Shown piece by piece: positions 36,120 through 45,126 of a DNA stretch of 64,000 bases. A program made the position numbers and the translations under genes. The notes below the pieces were generated by a model that saw nothing but the letters and a program-made list of their open reading frames with translations, was not told where the DNA came from and made no database searches. The stretch spans positions 581,043-645,042 of the forward strand of contig NZ_KB905473.1 in the NCBI RefSeq assembly GCF_000382445.1, written 5' to 3'. The first letter of the stretch is position 1. Every line of letters begins with the position of its first letter. The DNA comes from Phocaeicola massiliensis B84634 = Timone 84634 = DSM 17679 = JCM 13223 (GTDB taxonomy: Bacteria > Bacteroidota > Bacteroidia > Bacteroidales > Bacteroidaceae).

Positions 36120-37970
36120 GTGGAAAGAGATTATAATCTGGAGAAGCGGAAATATGTGATTGGTGGATCGGTTGTTGTTATTGTACTGATTTACCTGATA
36201 CGTCTTTTTACCTTGCAGATTATGAGCGAAGACTATAAAAAGAATGCAGACAGCAACGCTTTTCTGAATAAGACACAATATCCCAGTCGTGGTGTGATGT
36301 ATGACCGTAATGGGAAATTATTGGTTTACAACCAACCGGCATACGATGTCACTATGGTGATGAAAGAGGTGGTAAATCTTGATACACTTGATTTGTGCCG
36401 GACGTTGAATATTACTCCGGAATACTTTAAAAGGCGTATTCGTGAAATGAAAGATCGCCGCTCTAATCCGGGTTATTCTCCTTATACTCATCAGGTCTTT
36501 ATGACCCAGCTTTCTGCCGAAGAATGTGGAGTGTTTCAGGAGAAACTGTTTAAATTCCCCGGATTTTATATCCAGAGACGTACCATCCGACAGTATAATT
36601 ATAATTCAGCTGCTCATGTTTTAGGTGATATTGCCGAAGTTTCCAAACGGGATATAGAGGCGGATGATTATTATGTGCGTGGAGATTTTATCGGTAAACA
36701 GGGGGTGGAGCGCTCTTATGAGAAACAATTGCGTGGAGAAAAAGGAGTGGAAATATTGCTCCGTGATGCTCGCGGGCGTATTCAGGGACGCTATATGGAC
36801 GGAAAATATGACAAGACTCCTGTACCGGGCAAGAATTTGAAATTGGGGATTGATGTTGAGCTTCAAATGCTTGGAGAACGACTCTTGGAAGGGAAAATAG
36901 GAAGTATTGTTGCTATCGAACCCGAAACAGGAGAGATATTATGTATGGTATCTTCACCTACTTTCGACCCTAGGCTGATGGTGGGACGCCAACGGGGAAA
37001 GAATCACTTGGATTTGGCACGCGATAGTTGGAAACCTTTGTTGAACCGTGCTATTATGGGACAGTTTCCGCCGGGGTCTACCTTTAAGACATCACAAGCC
37101 CTTACTTTTCTTGAGGAAGGTATTATTGTGCCCGAGACGCCTTATTCCTGTTATCATGGATTTGTACACGCAGGCCTTCGTGTAGGTTGTCATGCCCATG
37201 GCTCTCCTCTGGCATTGGTTCCGGCTATTGCTACTTCATGTAATGCTTATTTTTGCTGGGGACTGTATCACATGATAGGAGCCAAGAAAAAATACGGTTC
37301 GGTACAGAATGCGATGTCTACCTGGCGTGACTATATGGTTTCGATGGGGTTTGGATATCCGTTGGGTGTAGATCTTCCGGGAGAGAAGCGGGGAATGATT
37401 CCGAATGCAGAGTATTATGACAAGAATTATCGGGGCTCTTGGAACGGTTTGACTATTATCAGTATTGCCATCGGACAGGGAGAGGTGACATTGACTCCGT
37501 TACAGATTGCCAATTTGGGAGCGACAATAGCCAATCGTGGTTATTATGTTACTCCCCATGTGGTAAAAGAAGTGGAAGATGAGCCGTTGGATACTCTGTA
37601 TAGTACGAAACATTATACGAAGGTGAGTAGCCGGCATTATGAAACGGTGGTGCAGGGGATGCGTGCAGCTGTATTGGGTGGTACATGCCGGGGAGCCAAT
37701 ATTCCCGGTATAGAAGTTTGTGGTAAAACCGGTACGGCACAGAATAGAGGTAAAGACCATTCTGCTTTTATGGGGTTTGCTCCGATGAATAATCCGAAGA
37801 TAGCTATTGCAGTTTATGTGGAGAATGGAGGATTTGGTGCGGTATATGGGGTGCCTATCGGAGCACTGATGATGGAACAGTATTTGAAAGGAGAATTGTC
37901 TCCTGACAGTGAGGTGAAAGCTAATGATATACAAAACAGGAGGATAGATTATGGCATACACGAGCGATAA
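36120..37970 (+). CDS. mrdA: penicillin-binding protein 2
   Basis: A 616-aa transpeptidase that crosslinks peptidoglycan during elongation. One membrane anchor (residues 14-32) is followed by the pedestal domain and a transpeptidase domain with Ser320-x-x-Lys323 (GSTFK), Ser373-x-Asn375 (SCN) and Lys536-Thr-Gly (CGKTGTA). The start is a GTG that begins on the base after the mreD stop; an ATG start would lose the cytosolic tail and anchor. The end overlaps rodA by 20 bases. PBP2 works with RodA as polymerase-crosslinker pair. Confidence 0.95.
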   Translation: MERDYNLEKRKYVIGGSVVVIVLIYLIRLFTLQIMSEDYKKNADSNAFLNKTQYPSRGVMYDRNGKLLVYNQPAYDVTMVMKEVVNLDTLDLCRTLNITPEYFKRRIREMKDRRSNPGYSPYTHQVFMTQLSAEECGVFQEKLFKFPGFYIQRRTIRQYNYNSAAHVLGDIAEVSKRDIEADDYYVRGDFIGKQGVERSYEKQLRGEKGVEILLRDARGRIQGRYMDGKYDKTPVPGKNLKLGIDVELQMLGERLLEGKIGSIVAIEPETGEILCMVSSPTFDPRLMVGRQRGKNHLDLARDSWKPLLNRAIMGQFPPGSTFKTSQALTFLEEGIIVPETPYSCYHGFVHAGLRVGCHAHGSPLALVPAIATSCNAYFCWGLYHMIGAKKKYGSVQNAMSTWRDYMVSMGFGYPLGVDLPGEKRGMIPNAEYYDKNYRGSWNGLTIISIAIGQGEVTLTPLQIANLGATIANRGYYVTPHVVKEVEDEPLDTLYSTKHYTKVSSRHYETVVQGMRAAVLGGTCRGANIPGIEVCGKTGTAQNRGKDHSAFMGFAPMNNPKIAIAVYVENGGFGAVYGVPIGALMMEQYLKGELSPDSEVKANDIQNRRIDYGIHER

Positions 37971-39405
37971 TATGTTGAAGTCGATAGACTGGATAACTAT
38001 TTGCATCTATTTAGCATTGGTTATCTTCGGCTGGTTCAGTGTATGCGGGGCCAGTTATGACTACGGTGAAATAGATTTCTTCAGTTTCGATACACGTGCC
38101 GGTAAGCAGTTGGTGTGGATTTCCTGTTCATTGGGGTTGGGATTTATTTTGTTGATGCTCGAAGATAAGCTTTATGATATGTTTGCCTATATTTTTTATG
38201 GGGCAATGATGTTGCTATTGCTTGTCACTCCTTTTTTGGCCGAGGATACGAAAGGTTCTTATTCATGGATTAAGTTTGGACCTGTCAGTTTGCAGCCGGC
38301 TGAGTTTGCCAAGTTTGCTACGGCTTTGGCTTTGGCTAAATTTATGAATGTTTATGGATTCACCATGAGTAAGCTGAAGTATTCTCTTCCGGTAACGGGG
38401 ATGATATTACTGCCCATGTTGCTTATTATATTACAGCGTGAAACAGGTTCTGCATTGGTCTATCTGGCTTTTTTCTTCATGCTGTACAGGGAAGGAATGC
38501 CCGGCTCCATTCTGTTTGCCGGGATTTGTGCTGTGGTTTATTTTGTGGTTGGCATTCGTTTTAGTCAGGAGATGATGGCAGATGACTGTACATCGGTCGG
38601 GGAATTTTCGGTCTTGCTGTTGATAACGATACTGTCTGCCTTGTTGGTTAATTCTTATTGTAAGAAGAAGCCGGTGGTGTGGTATATTCTCGGTTTCGGT
38701 TCTGGAGGGACCTTACTGGCGTTGCTCTTTTCTTATTATGTGATTCCTTTCGATATTACGTGGTTTCAGTACGGACTGTGTGTGGCATTGGTTTTTTATC
38801 TCATATTCCTTTCCATGCGCGAGCGTATGCGTGATTATTTTTATATTGCTCTGTTTGCTATTGGCTCTGTGGGTTTCCTTTTTTCTGCCGACTATGTATT
38901 TGAAAATGTGCTTGAACCTCATCAACAAGTACGTATAAAAGTGGTACTGGGAATGGAGGAGGACTTGGCAGGGGCCGGGTATAATGTGAATCAAAGCAAG
39001 ATTGCAATCGGTTCGGGAGGACTGTTGGGAAAGGGGTTCCTGAATGGGACGCAGACGAAGTTGAAATATGTTCCCGAACAGGATACGGATTTTATTTTCT
39101 GTACGGTGGGTGAGGAGGAAGGTTTCCTGGGTTCTGCTATTGTGTTACTGCTGTTTATGACTCTGATTTTAAGGTTGATAGTTATTGCCGAAAGACAACA
39201 CACACGCTTTGGACGTGTATATGGTTACTCGGTGCTGAGCATCTTCCTGTTTCATCTCTTTATCAATATAGGAATGGTACTCGGATTAACGCCGGTAATC
39301 GGTATTCCATTGCCTTTCTTCAGTTATGGAGGCTCTTCTTTATGGGGTTTTACCATCCTGCTTTTTGTATTTTTGCGCATTGATTCGGCACGAGGAAGTC
39401 ATTAA
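37951..39405 (+). CDS. rodA: rod shape-determining peptidoglycan polymerase RodA
   Basis: A 484-aa SEDS-family glycosyltransferase with about ten membrane segments. Family features are KFGPVSLQPAEFAKFATALALAKF near residue 110, EDLAGAGYNVNQSKIAIGSGG near 333 (the region of the essential aspartate), TDFIFCTVGEEEGFLG and GIPLPFFSYGGSS near the C-terminus. The length is somewhat above the E. coli protein because of extra segments in the middle. Its stop overlaps the convergent gldH stop by a few bases, so no terminator lies between them. Confidence 0.95.
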   Translation: MAYTSDNMLKSIDWITICIYLALVIFGWFSVCGASYDYGEIDFFSFDTRAGKQLVWISCSLGLGFILLMLEDKLYDMFAYIFYGAMMLLLLVTPFLAEDTKGSYSWIKFGPVSLQPAEFAKFATALALAKFMNVYGFTMSKLKYSLPVTGMILLPMLLIILQRETGSALVYLAFFFMLYREGMPGSILFAGICAVVYFVVGIRFSQEMMADDCTSVGEFSVLLLITILSALLVNSYCKKKPVVWYILGFGSGGTLLALLFSYYVIPFDITWFQYGLCVALVFYLIFLSMRERMRDYFYIALFAIGSVGFLFSADYVFENVLEPHQQVRIKVVLGMEEDLAGAGYNVNQSKIAIGSGGLLGKGFLNGTQTKLKYVPEQDTDFIFCTVGEEEGFLGSAIVLLLFMTLILRLIVIAERQHTRFGRVYGYSVLSIFLFHLFINIGMVLGLTPVIGIPLPFFSYGGSSLWGFTILLFVFLRIDSARGSH

Positions 39406-39920
39406 GGTTTTTCCAAACGGATTCCGACATCACTGATTCCTTTCAGTGGATTGTCTGTCATGATATGAACGATGCGGATATTTCTGGAAGCACTGTCTTG
39501 GGCGATTGTAAAAGAGGGTGTATAGAGCTTGGTAAATTGATATAGTCCGCCGGGACCATTTCCGTTCCAGTTTCCTGTTTTATCGGCAAGGAACAATTGC
39601 AGTGTATCTGTGGTATAGGTGGATGTGTCTTTTACATTTGTGCTGATATTCATCCATAAATCACGATACGGATAGCTTTCCTGATGCCTGATGCCGATAG
39701 TCATTTCATACGTTCCCGCAGGTATTGAAGCCGGAAGGGTATAAACAAGAGTATCACTCTTACTCCATCCCGTTGTAGGGATGGATTGATAAGAGTGATA
39801 AACCGTATTACTGTGACATGCTGTCAATAGTAAATATATTATCGGCAGGCAAGCTATTTTATTCTTTATCAGCCACAGGAGCTTGTGGCTTGGAATTGTT
39901 GTTCTGAGTTGTTTGGGCAT
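39402..39920 (-). CDS. gldH: gliding motility-type lipoprotein GldH
   Basis: A lipoprotein of the GldH family. The hydrophobic stretch IACLPIIYLLLTAC ends in a lipobox cysteine followed by HSNTVYHSYQSIP, and DTLVYTLPASIPAGTYEMTIGIRHQESYPYRDLW is typical. These gut organisms do not glide; the conserved role is unknown. The start is uncertain. The only in-frame ATG/GTG/TTG close by is 39920, which adds about 20 residues before the signal peptide; a CTG near 39872 would give a normal signal length. The 5' end overlaps the PSP1 gene. The much longer frame upstream is a shadow of the PSP1 repeats. Confidence 0.8.
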   Translation of the reverse strand: MPKQLRTTIPSHKLLWLIKNKIACLPIIYLLLTACHSNTVYHSYQSIPTTGWSKSDTLVYTLPASIPAGTYEMTIGIRHQESYPYRDLWMNISTNVKDTSTYTTDTLQLFLADKTGNWNGNGPGGLYQFTKLYTPSFTIAQDSASRNIRIVHIMTDNPLKGISDVGIRLEKP

Positions 39921-41331
39921 TGTTACCGTTATTATTTCCATTTTTATTGTTGGCAGAAGCGGTGTTCTCGCCATTGCCTGGACGCCGGTTACGGTTGCGC
40001 TCGCGGCCGTCTTCACGGTTGCGTTTTCCCTCTGCTCTGTTTTCTTTATTTTCGCGTGGAGGTCTTCCTTCCCCTTTGGGTGGGCGACCTTCTCCTTTCG
40101 AAGCTCTGTTTTCCCCTTTGGGAGCTCTGTTTTCCCCTTTGGGTGGACGTCCTTCGCCTTTCGGCTGGTTATCTTTGAGCTGTTGAGGCTTGTTACCGTT
40201 GGTAGTACCTTCGTTATTGCCGTTGGTTTCTCCTTTTCTTTTCTTTTTACGATTGTTGTTATTGCCTTTGCGTTTGTCAAAACGGGTTAGGCTTTCCTGT
40301 TCCACTAAATCAACCGGTTGTTGCGGTTCGTTTTTCTTGATGGTTTCCAGCAAGTTTTCCGGTTTTTCGCCACGTCTGTTCATATTGATGATTTCAAAGG
40401 CTCGTCGTGCAGGGATTGTCACAATGTTTGCCATGAAATTTTTGTCGGTGGAGTAGGTAATGGAACCTTTTAGTATATCAGCCTTGAAGAAGTAGAAAGT
40501 GCCGTCGACGGTTTCCAATGTGATTTCTTTACTCGGGAGTCGTTTTTGTGCTTCCACGTATGCGTCCACTTCATAGTTGAGGCAGCATTTCAGTTTGGCG
40601 CATTGTCCTGCCAGTTTCTGCGGGTTGAGTGAGATGTCCTGATAGCGAGCCGCACTGGTAGAAACAGAAACAAAGTTGGTCATCCATGTGGCACAACACA
40701 GTTCGCGACCGCAGGGACCGATTCCCCCGATGCGTCCGGCCTCCTGCCGTGCACCGATCTGCTTCATCTCGATACGCACGCGGAAAGTCTCTGCCAATAC
40801 TTTAATTAGCTGACGGAAGTCAACGCGTTCATCGGCAATATAGTAGAAGATGGCTTTGTTGCCGTCCCCCTGATATTCCACATCACCAATCTTCATGTTC
40901 AGATTCAGGTTCAGCGCAATTTGGCGTGAACGAATCATCGTATCATGTTCTTTGGCTTTTGCTTCTTCATACTTTTCCATATCTACCGGTTTTACTTTGC
41001 GGTAGATTCGTTTAATTTCGACATCCGGTTTCAGGTTTGCTTTGCGCATTTGCAGTGGAACGAGTCGTCCGGTCAGTGTCACTACTCCGATATCATGTCC
41101 GGGACTTGCTTCCACGGCAACAATATCGCCTTTGTCCAGCTTCAATTTGTTGCTGTTCTTGAAATATCCTTTGCGCGTATTCTTGAACTGAACTTCAACC
41201 ATCTCCTGTTCCTCGGCATTTCCGGGAATATCAGCCAGCCAGTCGTAAGTATTCAGCTGTTTATCCTGTCGTCCGCAGCCTTTGCAATACAAACAGCCGC
41301 TTCCGTTCTTTAATTTAAACTCATTATTCAT
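39859..41331 (-). CDS. PSP1 domain (RicT/YaaT-like) protein with repeat tail
   Basis: A 490-aa cytosolic protein. The PSP1 core (about residues 95-280) carries the cysteine clusters typical of RicT: CGRELCCATW and CAKLKCCLNYE. An extra N-terminal CLYCKGCGRQ adds possible iron-sulfur ligands. Residues 340-490 are low complexity with tandem KGENRAP/KGEGRPP heptads rich in Lys, Asn and Gly. In Bacillus, RicT is part of a complex tuning RNase Y; no partner is seen here. As in many bacteria it lies next to holB, 18 bases downstream of it. Confidence 0.85.
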   Translation of the reverse strand: MNNEFKLKNGSGCLYCKGCGRQDKQLNTYDWLADIPGNAEEQEMVEVQFKNTRKGYFKNSNKLKLDKGDIVAVEASPGHDIGVVTLTGRLVPLQMRKANLKPDVEIKRIYRKVKPVDMEKYEEAKAKEHDTMIRSRQIALNLNLNMKIGDVEYQGDGNKAIFYYIADERVDFRQLIKVLAETFRVRIEMKQIGARQEAGRIGGIGPCGRELCCATWMTNFVSVSTSAARYQDISLNPQKLAGQCAKLKCCLNYEVDAYVEAQKRLPSKEITLETVDGTFYFFKADILKGSITYSTDKNFMANIVTIPARRAFEIINMNRRGEKPENLLETIKKNEPQQPVDLVEQESLTRFDKRKGNNNNRKKKRKGETNGNNEGTTNGNKPQQLKDNQPKGEGRPPKGENRAPKGENRASKGEGRPPKGEGRPPRENKENRAEGKRNREDGRERNRNRRPGNGENTASANNKNGNNNGNNAQTTQNNNSKPQAPVADKE

Positions 41332-41349
41332 AGTGTTGTTATATATATG

Positions 41350-42477
41350 TTATTTCTGCACCAGCAGCACAATCATTTTAAGCGAGAAATCAAAAAATAC
41401 CATCTTGGCATTTACGTTCTGTTCTATATGTTGCTGTGCTTCACTTAGTTCATTCATTATTCCCATTACGTTTCGTTCGTTGACAAACGGAGCGAAACGA
41501 GTAGAAAAGTTTTGTTCTTCATTGCTCATATATACCAGGTCTCGTCGGTGAAAATTGAATATGAAATTTTCACGTATCATGCGCTGGCAATAAGTAAGGA
41601 AGTTTTTTTGTCGTTCGCGTCCCATGCTTGCCACTCCTTCGCTCCATCGTTTCATATCGCGTATCTTGCGCTGGTAGGACAGACGCATCAAACTGACAAA
41701 TAGTTCGAAAAACAGTTTGTTCTCTTCACTCAGATGAATGGTTTCCAGTGCTTTCAAAAAATTACCTTCAGAGCGGTGGGCAATATCATTGGCATCTTGC
41801 GCTTGCAATCCGTATTTGCTTTGCAGCACTTGTGCTATTTCTGCTTCATCAATTCCATGAATGTTGAATCGTTGGGTACGGCTTTGAATTGTTTGCAAGA
41901 GTGCATCCGGTTCTTCCGATACAAGAAGGAAAACGGTTTGTACCGGCGGTTCTTCTAATAGTTTAAGTAGCTTATTACTGCATTCTACGTTCATTTTTTC
42001 GGGCAGCCAGATAATCATTACTTTATAACCTCCCTGACTGGATTTCAAACTGAGTTTGCGCATAATCTCATCGCTTTCTTTGACAAATATCTGCGCTTGC
42101 TGATTCTCAGCTCCCATCTCTTTTAACCAATGGTTAAGGTTGAAATAAGGATTATTCATTACAAATTGCCGCCACTCCGATATGAAATCATCGCATACTG
42201 TATCCTTTCCGGCTTTTTTCTTGATGACAGGGAAAACGAAATGAAAATCGGGATGTGCCAGTTTGTTGAACTTGGTGCAACTGGGGCATACGCCGCAAGC
42301 ATCATGCTCTCCACGGTTTTCACAACAAATGTAACGGGCATATGCTATCGCCAAAGGTAACTTTCCAGTACCTTCGGGACCGCAAATCAGTTGGGCATGG
42401 GGGATTCTTCCCTCTTTCACTTCGGCAATAAGCCGTTGCTTTGCTTCTTCTTGTCCTATTACATCTTTAAAAAACAT
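41350..42477 (-). CDS. holB: DNA polymerase III delta-prime subunit
   Basis: A 375-aa clamp-loader subunit. The AAA+ start GQEEAKQRLIAEVKEGRIPHAQLICGPEGTGK is followed by the zinc knuckle C...CGVCPSC and EPDALLQTIQSRTQRF (sensor region SRT). The Walker A reads GPEGTGKL, lacking the usual Ser/Thr after lysine. Delta-prime is generally not an active ATPase, so this is not alarming. It lies between metF (10 bases) and the PSP1 gene. Confidence 0.9.
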   Translation of the reverse strand: MFFKDVIGQEEAKQRLIAEVKEGRIPHAQLICGPEGTGKLPLAIAYARYICCENRGEHDACGVCPSCTKFNKLAHPDFHFVFPVIKKKAGKDTVCDDFISEWRQFVMNNPYFNLNHWLKEMGAENQQAQIFVKESDEIMRKLSLKSSQGGYKVMIIWLPEKMNVECSNKLLKLLEEPPVQTVFLLVSEEPDALLQTIQSRTQRFNIHGIDEAEIAQVLQSKYGLQAQDANDIAHRSEGNFLKALETIHLSEENKLFFELFVSLMRLSYQRKIRDMKRWSEGVASMGRERQKNFLTYCQRMIRENFIFNFHRRDLVYMSNEEQNFSTRFAPFVNERNVMGIMNELSEAQQHIEQNVNAKMVFFDFSLKMIVLLVQK

Positions 42478-42487
42478 CAGCCTATAT

Positions 42488-43441
42488 TTAATATATTACT
42501 TTTGCTACTTCTTTTACGCTTTCTACGGCACTCACCGTATAGAAGTGGATACTTGGCACGCCGTATGCTATCAATTCGCGGCATTGGTGGATGCACCATT
42601 CCACTCCGAGGGCGCGTGCTTCTTCATCGGTTTTGCATTTCATGGCTTCTGAGGCCAATTCTTGTGGAAGATCAATCTTGAATGTTTTCGGTATCATGCT
42701 CAATTGAGATAATTTGCCGAAAGGTTTGATCCCCGGTATGATAGGTACATTGATACCTTCTTTATGCACCCTTTCCACAAACTCAAAGTACTTACGGTTG
42801 TCATAGAACATTTGTGTCACGGCATATTCCGCACCGGCTTCCACTTTTTTCTTTAGCCAATAAATATCTTGTTCCATATTGGGTGATTCTTCGTGTTTCT
42901 CAGGGTAGCAGGCCACTCCATAGCTGAACGGTGTTCCTGTCACCTTGATGGGAGAACCATCGACGAATAGTCCCTTATTGAAATCATTAATTTGTCCTTC
43001 CAGTTCCAATGCATGGCTGTATCCGTTTCCTTCGGGGACAAATGCGGATTCGTGTTTGGCTTTGTCACCGCGTAATACCAACAAGTCGGTAATGCCCAAG
43101 AACTGTAAGTCCAGCAATACATATTCCGTATCCTCGCGGGTAAATCCGCTGCATAGGATATGTGGCACAGTTGTTATATTGTATTTGTTTTGCAGTGCGG
43201 CAGCTACGGCAACCGTTCCGGGACGGCGGCGCATACGTGCGCGTTGGTAAAGACCATTTCCAAGGTCCTTGTATACATATTCGCTGCGATGGGTGGTGAT
43301 ATTGATGTACTTAGGGTCAAATTCACGCAATGTATCCACCGTCTTATAAAGCTTCTCAATGCCCGTTCCTTTCAGAGGGGGCAATATCTCAAAAGAAAAC
43401 GCCGTTTTATCGGTGCTTTTTATTAAGTCAACTACTCTCAT
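42488..43441 (-). CDS. metF: 5,10-methylenetetrahydrofolate reductase
   Basis: A 317-aa flavoprotein that makes 5-methyl-THF for methionine synthesis. Family hallmarks are FSFEILPPLKGTG (catalytic Glu near residue 18), DPKYINITTHRSEYV, LVLRGDK and AEYAVTQMFYDNRKYFEFVERV, with IIPGIKP near residue 220. The length matches prokaryotic MetF. It begins a minus-strand operon with holB, the PSP1 gene and gldH. No SAM riboswitch is seen in the 195-base leader region. Confidence 0.94.
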   Translation of the reverse strand: MRVVDLIKSTDKTAFSFEILPPLKGTGIEKLYKTVDTLREFDPKYINITTHRSEYVYKDLGNGLYQRARMRRRPGTVAVAAALQNKYNITTVPHILCSGFTREDTEYVLLDLQFLGITDLLVLRGDKAKHESAFVPEGNGYSHALELEGQINDFNKGLFVDGSPIKVTGTPFSYGVACYPEKHEESPNMEQDIYWLKKKVEAGAEYAVTQMFYDNRKYFEFVERVHKEGINVPIIPGIKPFGKLSQLSMIPKTFKIDLPQELASEAMKCKTDEEARALGVEWCIHQCRELIAYGVPSIHFYTVSAVESVKEVAKVIY

Positions 43442-43472
43442 TCTTATATCTCGTCTCTTGTGCCTTCTACGG

Positions 43473-43480
43473 CAAAATTA
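43473..43480 (-). promoter_or_regulatory. -7 element (TAATTTTG) of metF
   Basis: A match to TAnnTTTG on the minus strand, 31 bases before the metF ATG. No clear -33 at standard spacing. Confidence 0.4.
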
Positions 43481-43636
43481 CATATTGGGGCAAAAATAAG
43501 AAAAATATTGTAGTTTAAGGAGGTGAAAAGAGGATTTATTTTTTCTCTGCCTTATAATAAGGTGAAAACCATAAGGCAGGAAAAAACTTTCATTGATGTA
43601 AAACCGTGTTTTTTGCCAAAGTAAAAAACTGTTTAT

Positions 43637-44893
43637 TTAAAGGAAGGGTGTAAACATATTGGCGAACCAGCCAACAAAGCGTTTCCATGCGGAACGCTTT
43701 TTGTATTCTTCCTTGGTGAGCAATGTGCTGTCTTTCTTGTCATCTTCAAACATACTGCTCAATTCGTGGGTTGTTTCTTTGTCAAAGATAAAGGCATTTA
43801 CTTCGTAATCGTAACGCAAACTCCGGCTATTTAAATTTGTGCTGCCCACGGTACAAAACAAACTATCTACCATCATGATTTTAGAATGATGGAACCCTCC
43901 GTTATAGATATAGATTTCAGCTCCTTTTTTTCTGAGTTTGTTTGAAGTGTAAAAAGCTGCATCAGGGGTAAAGGGGATGTCTGATTTGCCGGGAATCATT
44001 ATTTCCACCTCTACTCCACGTTTCAATGCTCGTCTGATAGCTTTCTTTATACTGTGGGTAGGTGTGAAATAGGGATTTACAATCTGCACTTTATGTTGTG
44101 CGGCGTCTAATGACTTAACATACATACGGCGCATTATTTTGGGGCTTTTCCGCGGTACTCGGTCGACTATTGCTACCGTCTTGCCACCGGTATCAATGGA
44201 ATCATTGAGCAAAGGGTAGTACATTGCTCCTCCGATATGCTGTTTGGTGCTTTTATTCCACATTGTAAGGAAGATATCCTGAAGATTGTTTACGGCATCA
44301 CCTTCGATGCGGACATGCATATCTCTCCAATCACCTATTTCAGGCAGACCTTTAATGTAATAATTGGCTATATTCATTCCTCCGGTATAGCCCACTTTGC
44401 CGTCTATTACCACTATTTTGCGATGGTCACGATGCAGGGCATGGTTAATATACGGAAATTTAAAAGGATCAAACTTCACTATTTCAATTCCTTTTTTGCG
44501 TATGGCTTTCAGATGCTCTTTTTTCAGAGGCTTGTTGTTTGAGAGGTTGCCAAATGCATCGAACATGGCTCGTACCTCCACTCCTTCTTTTACCTTTTCG
44601 CCTAATAAATCGAACAGGGCATTAGCAATTGAGTCATTACGGAAGTTAAAGTATTCCAAATGAATGTGATGCTTGGCTTTTCTTATTTCTTCAAAGAGGT
44701 CGATAAATTTGGTATGTCCGCTTTTTAACAGTTTCAGGCGATTGTTTTGGGTGATGGGGATGCCTGATTCTTGCAGATAGCTGATTACGATAGAATCGCT
44801 GTTTGCTTCTTGTGCAAGGGTAGTTCTGCAAATGGAAAGGAACAGTATGAAAAGAATGGTTAGATGAGTATGTCTAGTTATATCGATTTTCAT
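43637..44893 (-). CDS. phospholipase D-type protein, cardiolipin synthase-like
   Basis: A 418-aa protein with two HKD motifs: His157/Lys159/Asp164 in DHRKIVVIDGKVGYTGG and His336/Lys338/Asp343 in HHSKIMMVDSLFCTVGSTN. An N-terminal signal or anchor (residues 8-28) leads to AQEAN, so the enzyme faces the periplasm. Cardiolipin synthases usually have two membrane segments, so a phospholipase or transphosphatidylase with another substrate remains possible. An upstream ATG at 44944 is rejected because the -7 element lies between the two starts. Confidence 0.83.
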   Translation of the reverse strand: MKIDITRHTHLTILFILFLSICRTTLAQEANSDSIVISYLQESGIPITQNNRLKLLKSGHTKFIDLFEEIRKAKHHIHLEYFNFRNDSIANALFDLLGEKVKEGVEVRAMFDAFGNLSNNKPLKKEHLKAIRKKGIEIVKFDPFKFPYINHALHRDHRKIVVIDGKVGYTGGMNIANYYIKGLPEIGDWRDMHVRIEGDAVNNLQDIFLTMWNKSTKQHIGGAMYYPLLNDSIDTGGKTVAIVDRVPRKSPKIMRRMYVKSLDAAQHKVQIVNPYFTPTHSIKKAIRRALKRGVEVEIMIPGKSDIPFTPDAAFYTSNKLRKKGAEIYIYNGGFHHSKIMMVDSLFCTVGSTNLNSRSLRYDYEVNAFIFDKETTHELSSMFEDDKKDSTLLTKEEYKKRSAWKRFVGWFANMFTPFL

Positions 44894-44913
44894 TGCTTTT
44901 AAAATTAGGGTCG

Positions 44914-44921
44914 CAAAGGTA
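44914..44921 (-). promoter_or_regulatory. -7 element (TACCTTTG) of the phospholipase D gene
   Basis: It sits 20 bases before the ATG at 44893 on the minus strand and fixes that start. A TTGG at about 19 bases upstream could serve as -33. Confidence 0.5.
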
Positions 44922-44976
44922 TTTATTATTCTAAAGATGACCAAGTTATCGGTATTATTTATATTTAAAAGCGTAA

Positions 44977-45056
44977 AATAGAACAGGTAAATCGGAAAAA
45001 CTTTCTTTCTGTTCTGTATTAATTTATAGAAGAAATTGATAAATAGAACAGTTAAT
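44977..45056. promoter_or_regulatory. repeated AATAGAACAG motifs upstream of the RND operon
   Basis: AATAGAACAGGTAAAT at 44977 recurs as AATAGAACAGTTAAT at 45042, with an inverted relative TTCTGTTCTGTATT at 45007. Such spaced copies just before a promoter suggest binding sites of a regulator, which is not encoded nearby. Confidence 0.4.
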
Positions 45057-45070
45057 TTGGTATATAGACC

Positions 45071-45101
45071 TTTGTTACTTCATTTAAGTAGAGTACATTT
45101 G
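45071..45101 (+). promoter_or_regulatory. promoter of the RND efflux operon
   Basis: TTTG (45071-45074), 19 bases, TACATTTG (45094-45101): a full match to the Bacteroidetes promoter, 25 bases before the adaptor ATG. Confidence 0.7.
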
Positions 45102-45126
45102 CAGGAAAACACTAAAACTTAAATCT

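Noticed and set aside
39921-40280. N-terminal extension of gldH giving a 292-residue lysine-rich protein
   Set aside because: It is the shadow of the repeat tail of the PSP1 gene in another frame.
42300-42420. loss of the Walker A Ser/Thr in holB as a defect
   Set aside because: Delta-prime subunits are generally not active ATPases, so this is expected for the family.
43442-43636. possible SAM riboswitch upstream of metF
   Set aside because: The region is short and A/T-rich, with no conserved SAM aptamer helices that I can find.
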